A stretch of 64,000 nucleotides of DNA, taken from assembly GCF_021730395.1 (NCBI RefSeq), contig NW_026461837.1, forward strand, positions 1-64,000, written 5' to 3'. The DNA comes from Mercenaria mercenaria. Lineage: Eukaryota; Mollusca; Bivalvia; Venerida; Veneridae. The notes below the pieces were generated by a model. The model saw nothing but the letters and a program-made list of their open reading frames with translations, was not told the DNA's origin and did not search any database. Position numbers and translations under genes: made by a program. Each line of letters opens with the position of its first letter. Position 1 is the stretch's first letter. Below are positions 1 to 11,310 of the stretch, one piece after another.

Positions 1-91
1 CCCGTGCGTTATATAAAACATTAAATGTTACATAAATCTGACATTTAAAAACAATGTATGAACTAGTTTTATTAATAACAATAAAATATAC

Positions 92-359
92 CTTTTAAAG
101 TTTCTAGTTCTCTTTCGTCCTTAGCAACTATTGTCTTTACTTGTTCTTTCGTAGTCTGAAACTCAGTTAGTAGCGCTGTAAGTGTATCAGTCATACCTTG
201 CTTGCACTTTTCAAGGTCTTTCTTTATATCATTTACGAATATTTCCATTCGGATAATTTTTTCAAGCATTTTCTCTTCGTAGTGAAATTTCGAGCAATGC
301 ATTTCATTTGAGTAAACAAGTGCGCACAGAAAAATGTAAGGAATCCATTTTAAAACCAT
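92..359 (-). CDS. C1q-type secreted protein, first exon only (gene runs off the left edge)
   Basis: This is a signal-peptide plus coiled-coil exon like those of the C1q genes at 8796, 16042 and 43372. The chosen start (359) gives a hydrophobic leader, MVLKWIPYIFLCALVYS, followed by the family block with FHYEEK and LEKIIRMEIFV. A more upstream ATG at 443 is open but gives no leader. The exon is 268 nt and ends at 92 before a GT donor (GTATAT on the minus strand). It therefore ends in phase 1, exactly as in the paralogues. The C1q head exon should lie left of position 1 and is not visible. The coiled-coil core is clearly more diverged than in the three plus-strand copies, so this is an older paralogue, transcribed away from the cluster. 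The role as a secreted C1q protein is inferred from family resemblance. Confidence 0.72.
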
Positions 360-3119
360 TTTGGAATTCCTATTTAGAAAACAGGAATATGAAAATGCTC
401 CTAAATAAAGTTTTAATATCACACTGGAATATAAGATCAGCACAATTCAAGACGCAAATGGAAAATTGTACCGGCCAGTTCACAATGTCAGTTCCTTATG
501 TTTTTACCATAAATGCCAAGACTAAAATCTTCAAATCATTCTTAATTCTAAGCACATTATTTCGTGATACCTCATGCGTACAATTATGAAACATCAGCTA
601 TGAAAGCGATATATTTAGTTTATTTGTAATACTGTTTATGCAGGGGTAGCTACAATACTCGTTCGTTTGGTATATTTACGTCTGTAGAAGCCCTTGAAAT
701 ATATATTGTGGCCTAGACCTTAAGTTTCCGGGTGTATAATCACTTCGACGTGTTTAAATATAATAAAACAGAGTCCTGCTATACATTTACTCTTTTTTTG
801 AATTCTAAAATGTTTAGAATTGTCTGTCATTAAACAAAAAATACACTGTACTTTCATTATGACGTCTAGTATAGCCACAATATACGTCTGGTTCATTAAT
901 ATTTGGTTGAATGGATGTTATCATGAGTATTCTATAACTAAAAAACGATACCTTCTTGTAGTTTATAGTCTGATTTACCACGGTTTATATTCTTTGATAT
1001 TCAAATTTGATTATTTAATAATTCCAACATGGCTCAATTTGTGTATCAATTGTAAAAAGAATATGCCAATTGTTGCATATTTTTACAACGAATCAAGGCA
1101 GTCGCATGCTTTATTGTCTGATTTATCACGGTTCAGAGTTCAGATGCAAAGGGATGGAACCATGAAGATTATAGCGCAAGTGGTTTTAAAATATGTCTGA
1201 ACAATGAACCATGGAAATCAGAGATAAACCACAAGAATGCCTTGTTTATATTCATTCTAACATTCTCATTGGAATATAATGACAAAATATGCTGAGCTTT
1301 GGTTGCTTGAGTAGTAAGGAACCGGACGTCATGCGGCGAGTTCACGACATTACTGAAGTAATAATGTTCTCTCACAGGTCCGCGCGTCAGCGGTTGTCTA
1401 CCGCAGAATATATAACGTCTGACATCTTTTATTTTGTTTGCCCGACAAACAGACTGAGTTATGTTACCCTCTGCAATATACAACGGTTTTCGCGCGGATC
1501 GTTGAGATGTTATTATAACTAATTATGAATTCACATTGCTGCATAAAATGTACTGCAGTTTATGCTTTACATTTGCTTCTAGTTTATCACCAGTTTTATC
1601 CGCAATTATCTCAAAAACTACTCAAAACACTTGCAAAAACTTATGACTTACTAAACAGAAGTGTATGTATAAAGTTCTACTGTTGGCGAGTCAGTGATCT
1701 TTACCATTTGAAAGACATGTCCAAAATATTCGTTTCTTCAACACTCAATTCATTTGAAATGTTATGATAACTTGATAAAAGCCTAACATGTTTACATTCC
1801 TTTCAGTTTAAATGTCGCTGTTGTTTATATTGCACTTCAGTTGCTATCAGAGATTATTTTCTTTACACCTCGGAATTTCAAATGTACATGTATGTTCTGA
1901 AATTTCATTCCCAATTAACTTATAATTTTTGTGTTGGTAGACCATTTTAATTTAAGTGTACATAATTTCTATTACTGCAATCTGACATTCCAGTGCTTGA
2001 CCTTCACATTAAGAAATTTTTTAAACATTATAAACTGTACGCATCACGTTTTACGAGCTATCTTATGCTTAATAATGTCTCTCAAAGTCAAATCAGTTTG
2101 ATATGAACTCACTTTTGATTTTAAGTTATTTTCCTTCAAATGAATTAATGTTTGCATCAGATTTTTATGTTTTTTCCCTATTTCTACCAGATGAATAGAT
2201 CTTTCTTCCAAGTACATTGATAGTGTTACGTAACACATATTACGGTGTATAGTACCTCTAACGAATATACCATGAACACTGTACAGTTCCCATCAAAGAC
2301 TTAATTACAGGCGCATTTACTGTACTGCACGGCCATTTATTGGTCGTACACACGTGACCTCCCCTGTAGTTTCCAGTAGTTTGACAGAAGCATGTGTTAC
2401 ATCCGTCACGTACTAACCATCTATACCATTCACCATCATACTGGCTTTCTACAAAGATCTAAATATTTTTTGAAAGATTCGCGCAAATTGGAAATCTATG
2501 TAATTTTCAATAATTTTGTTTAGATACGAGGCATTCTTACGTTCATTATCAAATGTTATTCGGAGAAATTTAGTTCATTTTCAACATTCTTAAAAACTAA
2601 AACATGGAATGGTTGGGTTTATGATTTGCCATTTTTTCTTTCTTCCTTTTTTATTTCCTTAGCAGAGTCCTTAAATTCTATTGTCACCCACTCTTGTATA
2701 TTTTCTTTCGAACTGGTCTTCAAAGTCTTGGTCCAACTGTAACTTAAAAGTATTTAGTAATACAAAGATAAAAACGAGGTCGCGCGGAACGGCGAATGAG
2801 CATTATATACCAATGATCTGACGGTCCATTTTCACTCGGATAAATGATGTTCAGTATAGTTTCTGTCATAATATTTCAATGAGCATATTAGATCATCGTT
2901 CAGATATTTGCAAAATGTCCAAAGACACGTTTAGATTTTGATATCATTATCCTTCTGCAATGGAACGCCTTAATTCCTACATGTTTACACCAGAGTTCAC
3001 ATACATACCGGTAGATTGACAACATGAAAACAGTTATACGTAGTACCACATGGCAGCAAAGAGCTGTTTACTATTTTAAAACGTGTTTACTGCAGAAGCC
3101 ATCCGAATGAGGAAAGACG
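360..3119. other. Intergenic DNA without supported genes
   Basis: AT-rich sequence. The longest open frame (820-1200, plus) has no family resemblance, no splice context and no signal peptide. I see no RNA gene, tandem array or clear transposon end here. Confidence 0.6.
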
Positions 3120-4539
3120 AGAAGCACACCCTATAAACGAATGTATTCCCCCCTCTTCCTCTTGCGAGTGATCAAAACACTAAACAGACACGCAAAAGGT
3201 AAGAGTCGTCTTCAAATTCATCATTTGGCTTTACACTGTATGTGTATTTAAGTTAAACGATAAGTCTAACATAAATGTGTGTATATGGTGATATAATAGA
3301 TGAAACTGACAGGTAATGTTTAAAAAATGTTGACTGGTCACACTCATTGCATGAAAATTCACTCGACCAAGTCACGAAACTGATGAATAGCACGCCAAAT
3401 TGATTTGTAATCCAATTATCCATGATGTTTTCTGTAATAAGTATGCATAATCCTGAACGCGTATTTGTGAGTGATACTGTATTCCCTCTTGCGAGTACGA
3501 TAAGTGATTTATGTCCTTAAAAGGCGTAAATGAAATAAAAATATGCATACAAAATTGTTTCTTTTGATCAGTCGTCATGTTTATAATGTCATTTAATGTC
3601 GAACCCCCGTGCGATGCTTGTACTAATCCACTTGGATTGGGGTGGAGTGTCTGTGACTCGCTATCCTACTTAATTAAATAATTTATGGAATGCTTCAGCT
3701 TCGTTTACATGCAAGTATTCAGTGTTAGTTTTACACACATATACATGTACTATCATAAAATACGAATTAGAAACTGAATGTATACACAGGGTCCCTACTA
3801 TGTCAAAAAGACATGCAAGAAATTAACCGTCGATTCCCTATGGAAATCACACGAAGAAATGTTACCTTACGATTTCTAAATATTGATGAGATGAGACAGG
3901 AGAGGACTATAGGTTGACCCCCGTCTGTCTGTCCGTCTGTAACAAAATGATCCTCTGATTTAAAAAAAAACAAACTATTTCACCCGCAAGTATCCTGCGA
4001 ATGGACGTATAAATAGAAAAAAGATAACGAAAACATTATCGAAAAAGTCGATTAAGTCCTTATTAGTAATTCAGAGTTTACTTCATGGTAAATCAGTCAA
4101 CAAGATTCAAAAGTAGTACAACTATTTTGTCACGAATACCCGATTCCCCCTTCCTCAATAATAACATAAACATGTTATCGTTACAAATACCGTGCGCGAA
4201 TAGTACAACCGTCGTGTTTACTACCTGTCAAGATTTACCTCTATTTCTCATGTTAGAAATAATTTACATTTGATAGTGATAACGCACACACGCCGGGAAT
4301 CTGTCCTTGCGGACTGGGTCGTTCATTGCTAGGCTTTGCTCAATCCACTTCCGTTGTTTTAAAAATGGCGTGAGTTGTACCTCGTCTTTGTTTCAGTATG
4401 ATCGGCAAATTCCGACATTTATATCGAAAGCTGTATGTTATTTGGTAAGTATAAATGTATGAGAAATGATTATCAAATTACAGAAGGTAGTCGTTGGTAG
4501 GCATTAGAGATATTGCCATATTTATGGCTGATAGAGAGT

Positions 4540-5222
4540 TAACAGGCTTTTCCTTTGATTTTATCTGGTGACCTAGTTTTGGACCCCAATTGACTCAGTT
4601 TTAAATGTCACCTATAGATGATCAAGATTAATATTCTGACAAAGTTTCATTACGATATGGTCATAGATGTGGCCTCTAGAGTGTTAACTTGCTTTTCCTT
4701 TGATTTGACTTGGTGACCAAGTTTTTGACCCATCTGACCCAGATTTGAACTCGACCTAAATATCACCAAAAACACATTTTGAAAAAAGTTTCATTGATAA
4801 ATGGTCACAAATGTGGCCTCTAGAGTGTTAACTAGGTTATCCTTTGATTTGACCTGGTGACCTAGTTTTTGAACCCAGATGACCCAATGTCGAACTGGTC
4901 CAAGATTTTATTGAGGGTAATATTCAGACCAAGTTACATTAAGATTGGACCAAATTGTGATCTCTAGACTGTTAACAACCTTTCCCTTTGATTTGACCTG
5001 GTGACCTAGTTTTTGAGCCCAGATGACCCAATATCGACCTCGTCCAAGATGCTATTGAGGGTAACATTCTGACCGAGTTTCATTAAGATTGGACCAAAAG
5101 TGTGACCTCTCAGTGTGAACAGTCAGATTGTTGACGACGGACGACAACGACGGACGACGGACACAGGGTGATCGCAAAAGCTCACCTTGAGCACTTCTTG
5201 CTCAGATGAGGTGATAAACTCT
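4540..5222 (+). repeat. Tandem-cored dispersed repeat with hairpin 3' end (nested)
   Basis: Four diverged units of about 144 bp, starting near 4540, 4684, 4829 and 4972, each carry TTTGATTTGACCTGGTGACC followed by a GACCCAGATGACCCA-like block. The array is followed by a GGACGACGGAC stretch and a terminal stem-loop (CTCACCTTGAGCAC, then TGCTCAGATGAGG). The same core, inverted, lies at 46312-47875, and the same terminal module ends the element at 39420-40294. I know this class as abundant in bivalve genomes. The missing transposase and lack of inverted termini suggest a non-autonomous, possibly Helitron-like element; that assignment is inference. Confidence 0.75.
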
Positions 5223-5534
5223 CATTTTCCTCTAATGGCACTTCTGCTTGTAAAATGGGGACTTATTTCGCAGAATGTATTTTCAGTAAAATAAGACAAG
5301 TTTCATGTTAAAGTTCATGTGTTTATGGCAAATACAAAGACAAAACTAAAATAGAGCTGTTTACTGTGCGACGGTGTCATGAAAGCGATCCACAAAGGAT
5401 TAGTGGATTCAATCTGGCGCCGTTTCACTCCAAGTCACCCCATTTACTGTTCATATTTTCACACCTTATTAATTGCAGTTGCGATTATATATTGGTTTCA
5501 ATGGTTTGAAATTCTAGAAAATATAGTCTTGTAT

Positions 5535-5870
5535 GCGACACGTCGTCGCATTACGGTTTCATGATGGTGAACATTTGTGCCAAGTTATTTCAAAATCCCT
5601 TAATGCATAAAGAAGTTATGGCACTGACACGAAAAACAGACCATGTTTCACCTTTAAGTGTCACGTTAAAAAGAAAATGGAAAGTAATAAGATGGACATT
5701 AACTACATATGGCCGATGTTTGTATGTAAACTTTGAGAGAGGTAGGTGCAATAGCATTGAAGTAATTGCACGACCAAATATATGAGGACACATATACAAA
5801 AAGATCGAACAGACAGACCGCATGGTGACTGCTTTATACCACCCTCCTTCAAACATTGTTTGCGGGTTCT
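5535..5870 (+). repeat. Solo copy of a second bivalve-type repeat unit (nested)
   Basis: The segment holds GATGGTGAACATTTGTGCCA, then CAAGTTATTTCAAAATCCCT and a GACACGAAAAACAGACC block, ending in ACAGACAGACCGCATGGTGA. Its phrases match, in diverged form, the tandem copies at 61810-62100. Short open frames here are a by-product of the repeat. It lies inside the 3125-6409 element and therefore was carried with it or inserted into it. Confidence 0.6.
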
Positions 5871-6526
5871 AAATATGAAGAAATACTACCGGAGCATAAG
5901 AAACGCCGGTATTTTATAAAGAAGTCACTCACAAACAGGCATACAGTCTTTTTACCAAACTCGCAAGCACTTGTACAGTAAATAAGCAAGCGTGCATACA
6001 GTCAGGAAATAACATCGAATCTTCTTTCATTTACGGTTATAAACAAACTGGAGAATTTATCAATGATTTTATTTTATTTTACCAAACTTTTTCTTTATCC
6101 ATGAAACAGTGGAATTTACATGTAGGTCATTCTTCAAGCAAGAAAATAAGTAGATTTGACGCCGACAATGTACAGTTTCTGGACAAAATCAGTGATCAAT
6201 CGAGTTTTTTGCTTTAATTCTACCTGTCATCAGACTAACACATTATATACAGAAACAAATCATGTTTAGCTTCCAATAAAATGTAAATATACATACCTTC
6301 AAAGCAAATCAGTCACTTTGAAATGCTGTTTTTCAGCTTTTAGCTGTACGTTTATTGTTTTGATCACTCGCAAGAGGAAGAGGGGGAATACGGTCGTTTA
6401 TAGGGTGTGAGAAGTATATAACATATCTATCGCTGTGAATGTGTTATTTTAAAAACTGAAAAATATATCTTTTGTAACTATTAATAGTAAAATAAAACAA
6501 ATGAAAACAAAGTTTTATCAAATGAC

Positions 6527-7022
6527 ACACGTGACTAGACTAATGAATTACCAAATTGTGCAAATGGTTAGACTAATGAATACCAAATTATGCACATGAC
6601 TAGACAAATGAATACAAAATTATGCACATGGTTAGACTAATGAATTACCAAATTATGCACATGACTATACTAATGAATACCAAATTATGCACATGACTAG
6701 ACAAATGAATACAAAATTATGCACATGGTTAGACTAATGAATACCAAATTATGCACATGACTATACTAATGAATACCAAATTATGCACATGACTAGACAA
6801 ATGAATACCAAATTATGCACATTGTTAGACTAATGAATACCAAATTATGCACATGACTATACTAATGAATACCAAATTATGCACATAACTAGATTAATGA
6901 ATACTAAATTAGGCTTAGACTACTCTAATGAATTACCAAATCAGGCACGTGACTAGACTAAAGAGTTACTAAATTATGCATATGAATAGACAAATGAATT
7001 ACACAATTATGCACACAACAAA
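6527..7022. repeat. Minisatellite, unit about 32 bp
   Basis: Roughly fifteen tandem copies of a unit like AATTATGCACATGACTAGAC followed by AAATGAATACC. Alternating variants (GACTAGAC, GACTATAC, GGTTAGAC) recur in an ordered way, suggesting expansion of multi-unit blocks. The outer units are the most degenerate. Confidence 0.85.
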
Positions 7023-8130
7023 GGAGTATTAAGTGATTTGTGACCCAAAATAAAGAATAATGAAATAAACCTCAATTCTCCTGAAAAAATGATAGCAGAT
7101 GCTACATAATTTGGTAATGAAGTACCAAAATTTGTTAGATATGTACACACCAATTACAAACTTGTATTAATCATCCCATATTAATTAAACCACTAAATTT
7201 ATTAGAACACTTTATCGTCTAGAAAAAATAAGTACTTGAAAAAATATAGATAACATTCAGTTTGCTAGTATACTGACATTTTAAATATTTTTTACACATG
7301 CCAACTGACTGTTTATATAAATACTTAACGCCGAACCTTTCCTCAAAGTAATTAATCAAACCTCAAATGATAAGAGCACCTGGTTTATTTCCAGGTAACA
7401 TGTAAAAAGTTTGAACAGGGATGTTAAAAGAATGCTGGGGTACATTACAACCAAAGTTATATTGCGACAACATATTAACAGTTTGTATTAAAGCACAGAC
7501 AATGCTGGTTCTACATGAAATCTTTGCATTATAAAAATGAGGGAATGGGGAAAATATTCATTAGAGTAGGAACACGCCGCATGACGTTGTCTTGACCCTA
7601 AAGAACGAAGGCAGGGCTTAGTCTTGAAACCCAGCTTGATTCTAAGCGCAATCTTAGAATTGGCCAATGACAATATTTCAAACTGTGACGGTTCTAGACG
7701 TGCAATATGTTGCATTAAAGTAAATATACAAAGTTTAGCTTTGTGCAAAAGGTAACCAGCGGCCCATCTATGCTATTTTTCAAAAATCCTACCTATCCTA
7801 ATATCGGCCCGACGAGCCGGAATAGAATTGGAAGTTTCATAGTAAGTTTGATTTTCCGGCAGCAGAACATCTTTTTGAAAAATATATGACCAAAAAGCAG
7901 TTGCGACACATGTGCCATATAGTGCTTTATTTTTTTTCAACTACATTGTACTTTCCGCATCCTGTCAATAAAAGTACATGTACTTGCGGAAGACAACAAA
8001 AAAAAAACACTGTTAGTAACATAAACGTTGTCATAAAGTTGAAATATTGTTTACATAGTGTGCGGACAATGTGCCGATATGCGATTATGCGTTGGCACTA
8101 TTCTTGAAGAAATTATTCAGGGTACACGTT
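7023..8130. other. Intergenic DNA, nothing recognised
   Basis: AT-rich, no supported coding frame on either strand and no clear repeat structure beyond short homopolymer runs. Confidence 0.5.
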
Positions 8131-8660
8131 TGAATTATGCAGAACCGTGTTTTAATATATCGAAATAATAAAAGGTAATACGCCTGAGGAGTAATTTCCC
8201 GAGGGCGTAATTCAAGTGAATTACACACGCGGCGTATATCCGATTTCCATTGTTGAGACATATTAAAACATGATTTAGCTATATATTATTTCGATTCTAA
8301 TATGGCTTTTATGTCAGCAAGTAGATGAAATAGGAAAGCACTATTTCATGGTGTATGTATGGCGCCAAATATAGTAGGTCGATGTGACTTCAACGCGTCA
8401 TAAAATACGGGAAGTAACACGTCCCGCGGAATTACTTAGGAGTGCGTAGACGTCTTTTGAGTTTTTCTACTCATCTAATAATCTATGCAGTGTGTGTTAC
8501 TCTAATTGCAACACCATTCTGTTATACTATTTCTATTCTAAAACATCTTTTATATAAAATAGTTGATCAAATAGGATAATACACTTTCTCGGCACCTGTA
8601 TAATATGTCGACGTGACGTCAATATATAACTGTGTTTTAAACGACAAAGTGCATGGACTT
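8131..8660 (+). repeat. Dispersed repeat, two diverged units upstream of the C1q gene
   Basis: Two imperfect units of about 240 bp share an ATTTC-ATTCTAA start, a GGCGCC or GGCACC block, then GTCGATGTGACTTC or GTCGACGTGACGTC. An inverted copy lies at 16370-16790 and further relatives at 17400-17640. The TGACGTCA-like palindromes resemble cAMP-response elements, but no regulatory role is shown. Transposon class unknown. Confidence 0.55.
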
Positions 8661-8714
8661 TTCATATTAGAATGCTATGCTTTTATCATCGAATGAAATT
8701 CACTGACATATTTT

Positions 8715-8724
8715 GAAACATCCC
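8715..8724 (-). promoter_or_regulatory. Diverged kappaB-like motif in the conserved C1q proximal promoter
   Basis: GAAACATCCC, read on the minus strand as GGGATGTTTC, sits 72 bp before the ATG at 8796. At the same place the paralogues at 15962 and 43288 have GGAACACCCC. The surrounding block, with TATATTAT then TGATAACTGAAC, is also shared. The match to the NF-kappaB consensus is imperfect, so binding is inference. Confidence 0.35.
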
Positions 8725-8795
8725 TCGCTTGTTTCTAGTTGTCATATATTATTTTGATAACTGAACATATTCACTCAGTTTTTGAAGGTAACGCT

Positions 8796-10775
8796 ATGAA
8801 GATGTTGGTAAAAATAGTTCTGTTAGTGGCTTTATGCGCTTTTGTGAATTCGACGGAACCGGAATGTTCAAGATTTCACTATGAAGAGAAAACGCTTGAA
8901 AAGATGATTAAAACTGAAATATATGTGGACAAAATAAAATCGGAGACTGAACACATGCAGCAAAAAATGTCCGAGAAAATGGATGGAATCCAAGAAGACT
9001 GGAAGAAAACGCAGCTTGAATTAAAAGAGGCCAACGAAGACAATGAGAAAGCAGTCGAGGAAATAAAAAATAAAGTAGAAAGTATGTATATGTCATTATA
9101 TCTAAAACTAGCTATTTTCTGCATATCAAGTATTTTTTAAAGAAGTATAAAATATCCAATCAATTTTCGTTATTTTACGCTATTACATTTGCATTTTTGT
9201 TTTCTGAAAAATATCTGTATACAAATGTACTAAAATATCCTGTTTACTTAACCAATGACACGGTTGCATAATGGTAAGGGTAAGCTATATTCCGTATACG
9301 TGTAACTATTTCAATAAGATAGCTCTAGATTTTGCTAAGGTCCTGTTGTTGCCCTCATTTGAGTGCGTGTTTATATATAATGTGCTATTTTCGAACAATT
9401 TTGCCTCATGTTTTTGTATATATGCAAACTTAAGAGTATTTAAAATAAACTTGAACTTTGAAACTTGAAACATGTACTTTGAAGTTCTGTTTTCTAAAAT
9501 CAATTTAATTGTCTTTTTTCTTTATTCCGCCGACGTCGTTTAAAACGCAGCGTTAGTTGTCATTCGGGAATCAGATAACCTATTATTCATAATTAAACAC
9601 AATAAAAAAACACAATTTTGCATAAAGTAGGCTAAACCTCCATCATATCGTGATGTCCATTGCAGCGAGGCGACGTAAAAAAACCTTGCAGTAAGCGTAT
9701 AAGATGAGAAGAAAACATATCAATTTTAAAAACCTGCATTAAGACAAGAGATAAGATTTTTTAAATATAACTGATAATCCATTGTTTATATAAATGCCTT
9801 TAGTTTCTCGTTCAATCGTAATTTTATTTTATTGCTTAAAGCAGCTACCGTATTCTGAATATGAAAAAGTGCGAGTCCTTTGATCGTAACGCGATGTCTA
9901 TTGTTCGTCGAGGTATAAAACTAAAATTCATTGATGTAAGGAATGATAAAATCTGTAAGACGATCATTTGGAAACAAAGAATGTAACCAAGCAAAATAAT
10001 AGCAGACTATGTTTGATTGAGTCTGTCCCATAGTGATGTAAGCCTGAACATAAGAATATTTTCAAAATTATTCAGACGATATTTTAAGCAATATAATTGA
10101 AAATTATTTACAGAACTAAAACGTTACTGTGTTATAAAATTAGTTTTAAGTGAAAGCGACTGACATTTTCCAATGTTTAGTTTTGTGACAAATAGGATCT
10201 GCTTGTAATACAAAAATCATTGAAACACAGAAATTGTCTTTTTTCTTAAAAATGATCGCCATAAAACATAATATAAATTCAAATTACATAGTAATAGTTT
10301 TATAAAGACACTGCATGACTGTGACTAACGAGAACTACCCTTTCCAGGTCTTTCAACCGTGCAAGCAGTAGCTTTTCTGGCACACAATATAAAGAACAAA
10401 GGGCCAAGCGATGGTGAGACAATAGTATTTAGCACGACACACTTTGATGTCGGTTCCGGTTACAACAATAAAAATGGAACCTACACAACACCTGTCGCCG
10501 GAATCTACATGTTTACCTTGCAGCTGTGTATTACTGGTAGAAGATACATTTACTTTGAAATCGACACGGAAAACGGTCCTATTTTAAAAGGTTGCTTCAA
10601 CGACGATTCGGGTAGTTATGATGGTTGCCAGACAGCCACAACTATTGCAGAACTGGGTGCAAAGGAACGTGTGTGGATAAAGAGCGGATCTTCTTCCAGT
10701 GGAACTGATTTCTGGACGCAATCAACAGTCTGGAATAGTTTTTCTGGTGTTCTAATTAGCACAGTTACGAAATAG
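8796..10775 (+). CDS. C1q domain-containing secreted protein, 237 aa, two exons
   Basis: Exons are 8796-9081 and 10348-10775, joined in phase 1 (donor GTATGT, acceptor CCTTTCCAG). The chosen ATG begins a signal peptide (MKMLVKIVLLVALCAFVNS); an ATG at 8739 in the same frame would bury it. Residues 20-95 form a charged, heptad-rich coiled coil beginning PECSRFHYEEKTLEK. Residues 97-237 form one C1q head, recognisable by [22 protein letters not shown] and the closing [10 protein letters not shown]. Bivalve C1q proteins of this shape are secreted, assemble through the coiled coil and bind microbial surface patterns as lectin-like receptors; the ligand here is unknown. Length and layout are usual for the family. 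An AATAAA at 11135 could serve as poly(A) signal. This copy looks intact and is the closest relative of the C1q exon of the mosaic gene at 24217-30512. Confidence 0.9.
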
Positions 10776-11310
10776 ATAAAACAATTCAGCTGTTTCTCAC
10801 TGCTAAACAATAATCATAGAATTGTTCAATGTTTTCACAATCAATTAGTACACAGAATACTTTGATATAGCTTGTGGCTTTTAGTAAAAATAGAACTGTA
10901 ATTGTATGCAGAACGCTAGCTTTTTTATTTTTAATGCAAACCATTTGAAGTGAATTTAAACAGTTGTTCATTTGCTCTAATTTCACATCTTCTACATTTT
11001 ATTCAGGTTGTGTAAACAGTTATTACAAACGTATCGACTAATACTTCGTCATTGCTCTTTCCATGTCATATTGTTAGCGCCGCAATATCCTCCTAGATAG
11101 TCTGTAAATTATAACGTTATTAATATCATTGAGTAATAAAGTGAATACAAATGCTGAACTTGAGAATGGAATGAAACTTTTGTTGAAAGGACAAATTTTA
11201 TCGTAAAACGTTGTAATGGTGTTTTTAATAAAAAAAGAGTACGATTTGTGAAACCATTTGCATTGTCTGAAACAGGTAACACCGAACGGTATTATGGAAT
11301 CATTATGTAC
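10776..11310 (+). other. 3' UTR and downstream flank of the C1q gene, duplicated at 30513-31010
   Basis: From the stop codon onward the sequence matches 30513-31010 closely, for example CAATTCAGCTGTTTCTCACT, then TATAGCTTGTGGCTTT and CAGGTTGTGTAAACAGTTAT. It contains an AATAAA poly(A) signal at 11135-11140, also duplicated. The homology fades near 11310. Confidence 0.75.

Larger units (their letters stand above)
3125..6409. mobile_element. 3.3-kb DNA-transposon-like element with about 55-bp terminal inverted repeats
   Basis: The left end (3125-3180, beginning CACACCCTATAAACGA) and right end (6356-6409, ending TCGTTTATAGGGTGTG) are near-perfect inverted copies sharing a long CTCTTCCTCTTGCGAGTGAT block. 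Both ends are flanked by the same 5 bp, AGAAG (3120-3124 and 6410-6414), a plausible target-site duplication. A partial copy of the terminal motif (CCCTCTTGCGAGT) recurs near 3485. No transposase is recognisable inside; the interior holds older nested repeats (4540-5222 and 5535-5870). A 5-bp duplication with CAC at the termini recalls Transib-type elements, but the rest of the terminus does not match and I do not assign a family. Confidence 0.7.

Noticed and set aside
820-1200. Open frame of 126 aa
   Set aside because: AT-rich composition, no domain, leader or splice context; consistent with chance.
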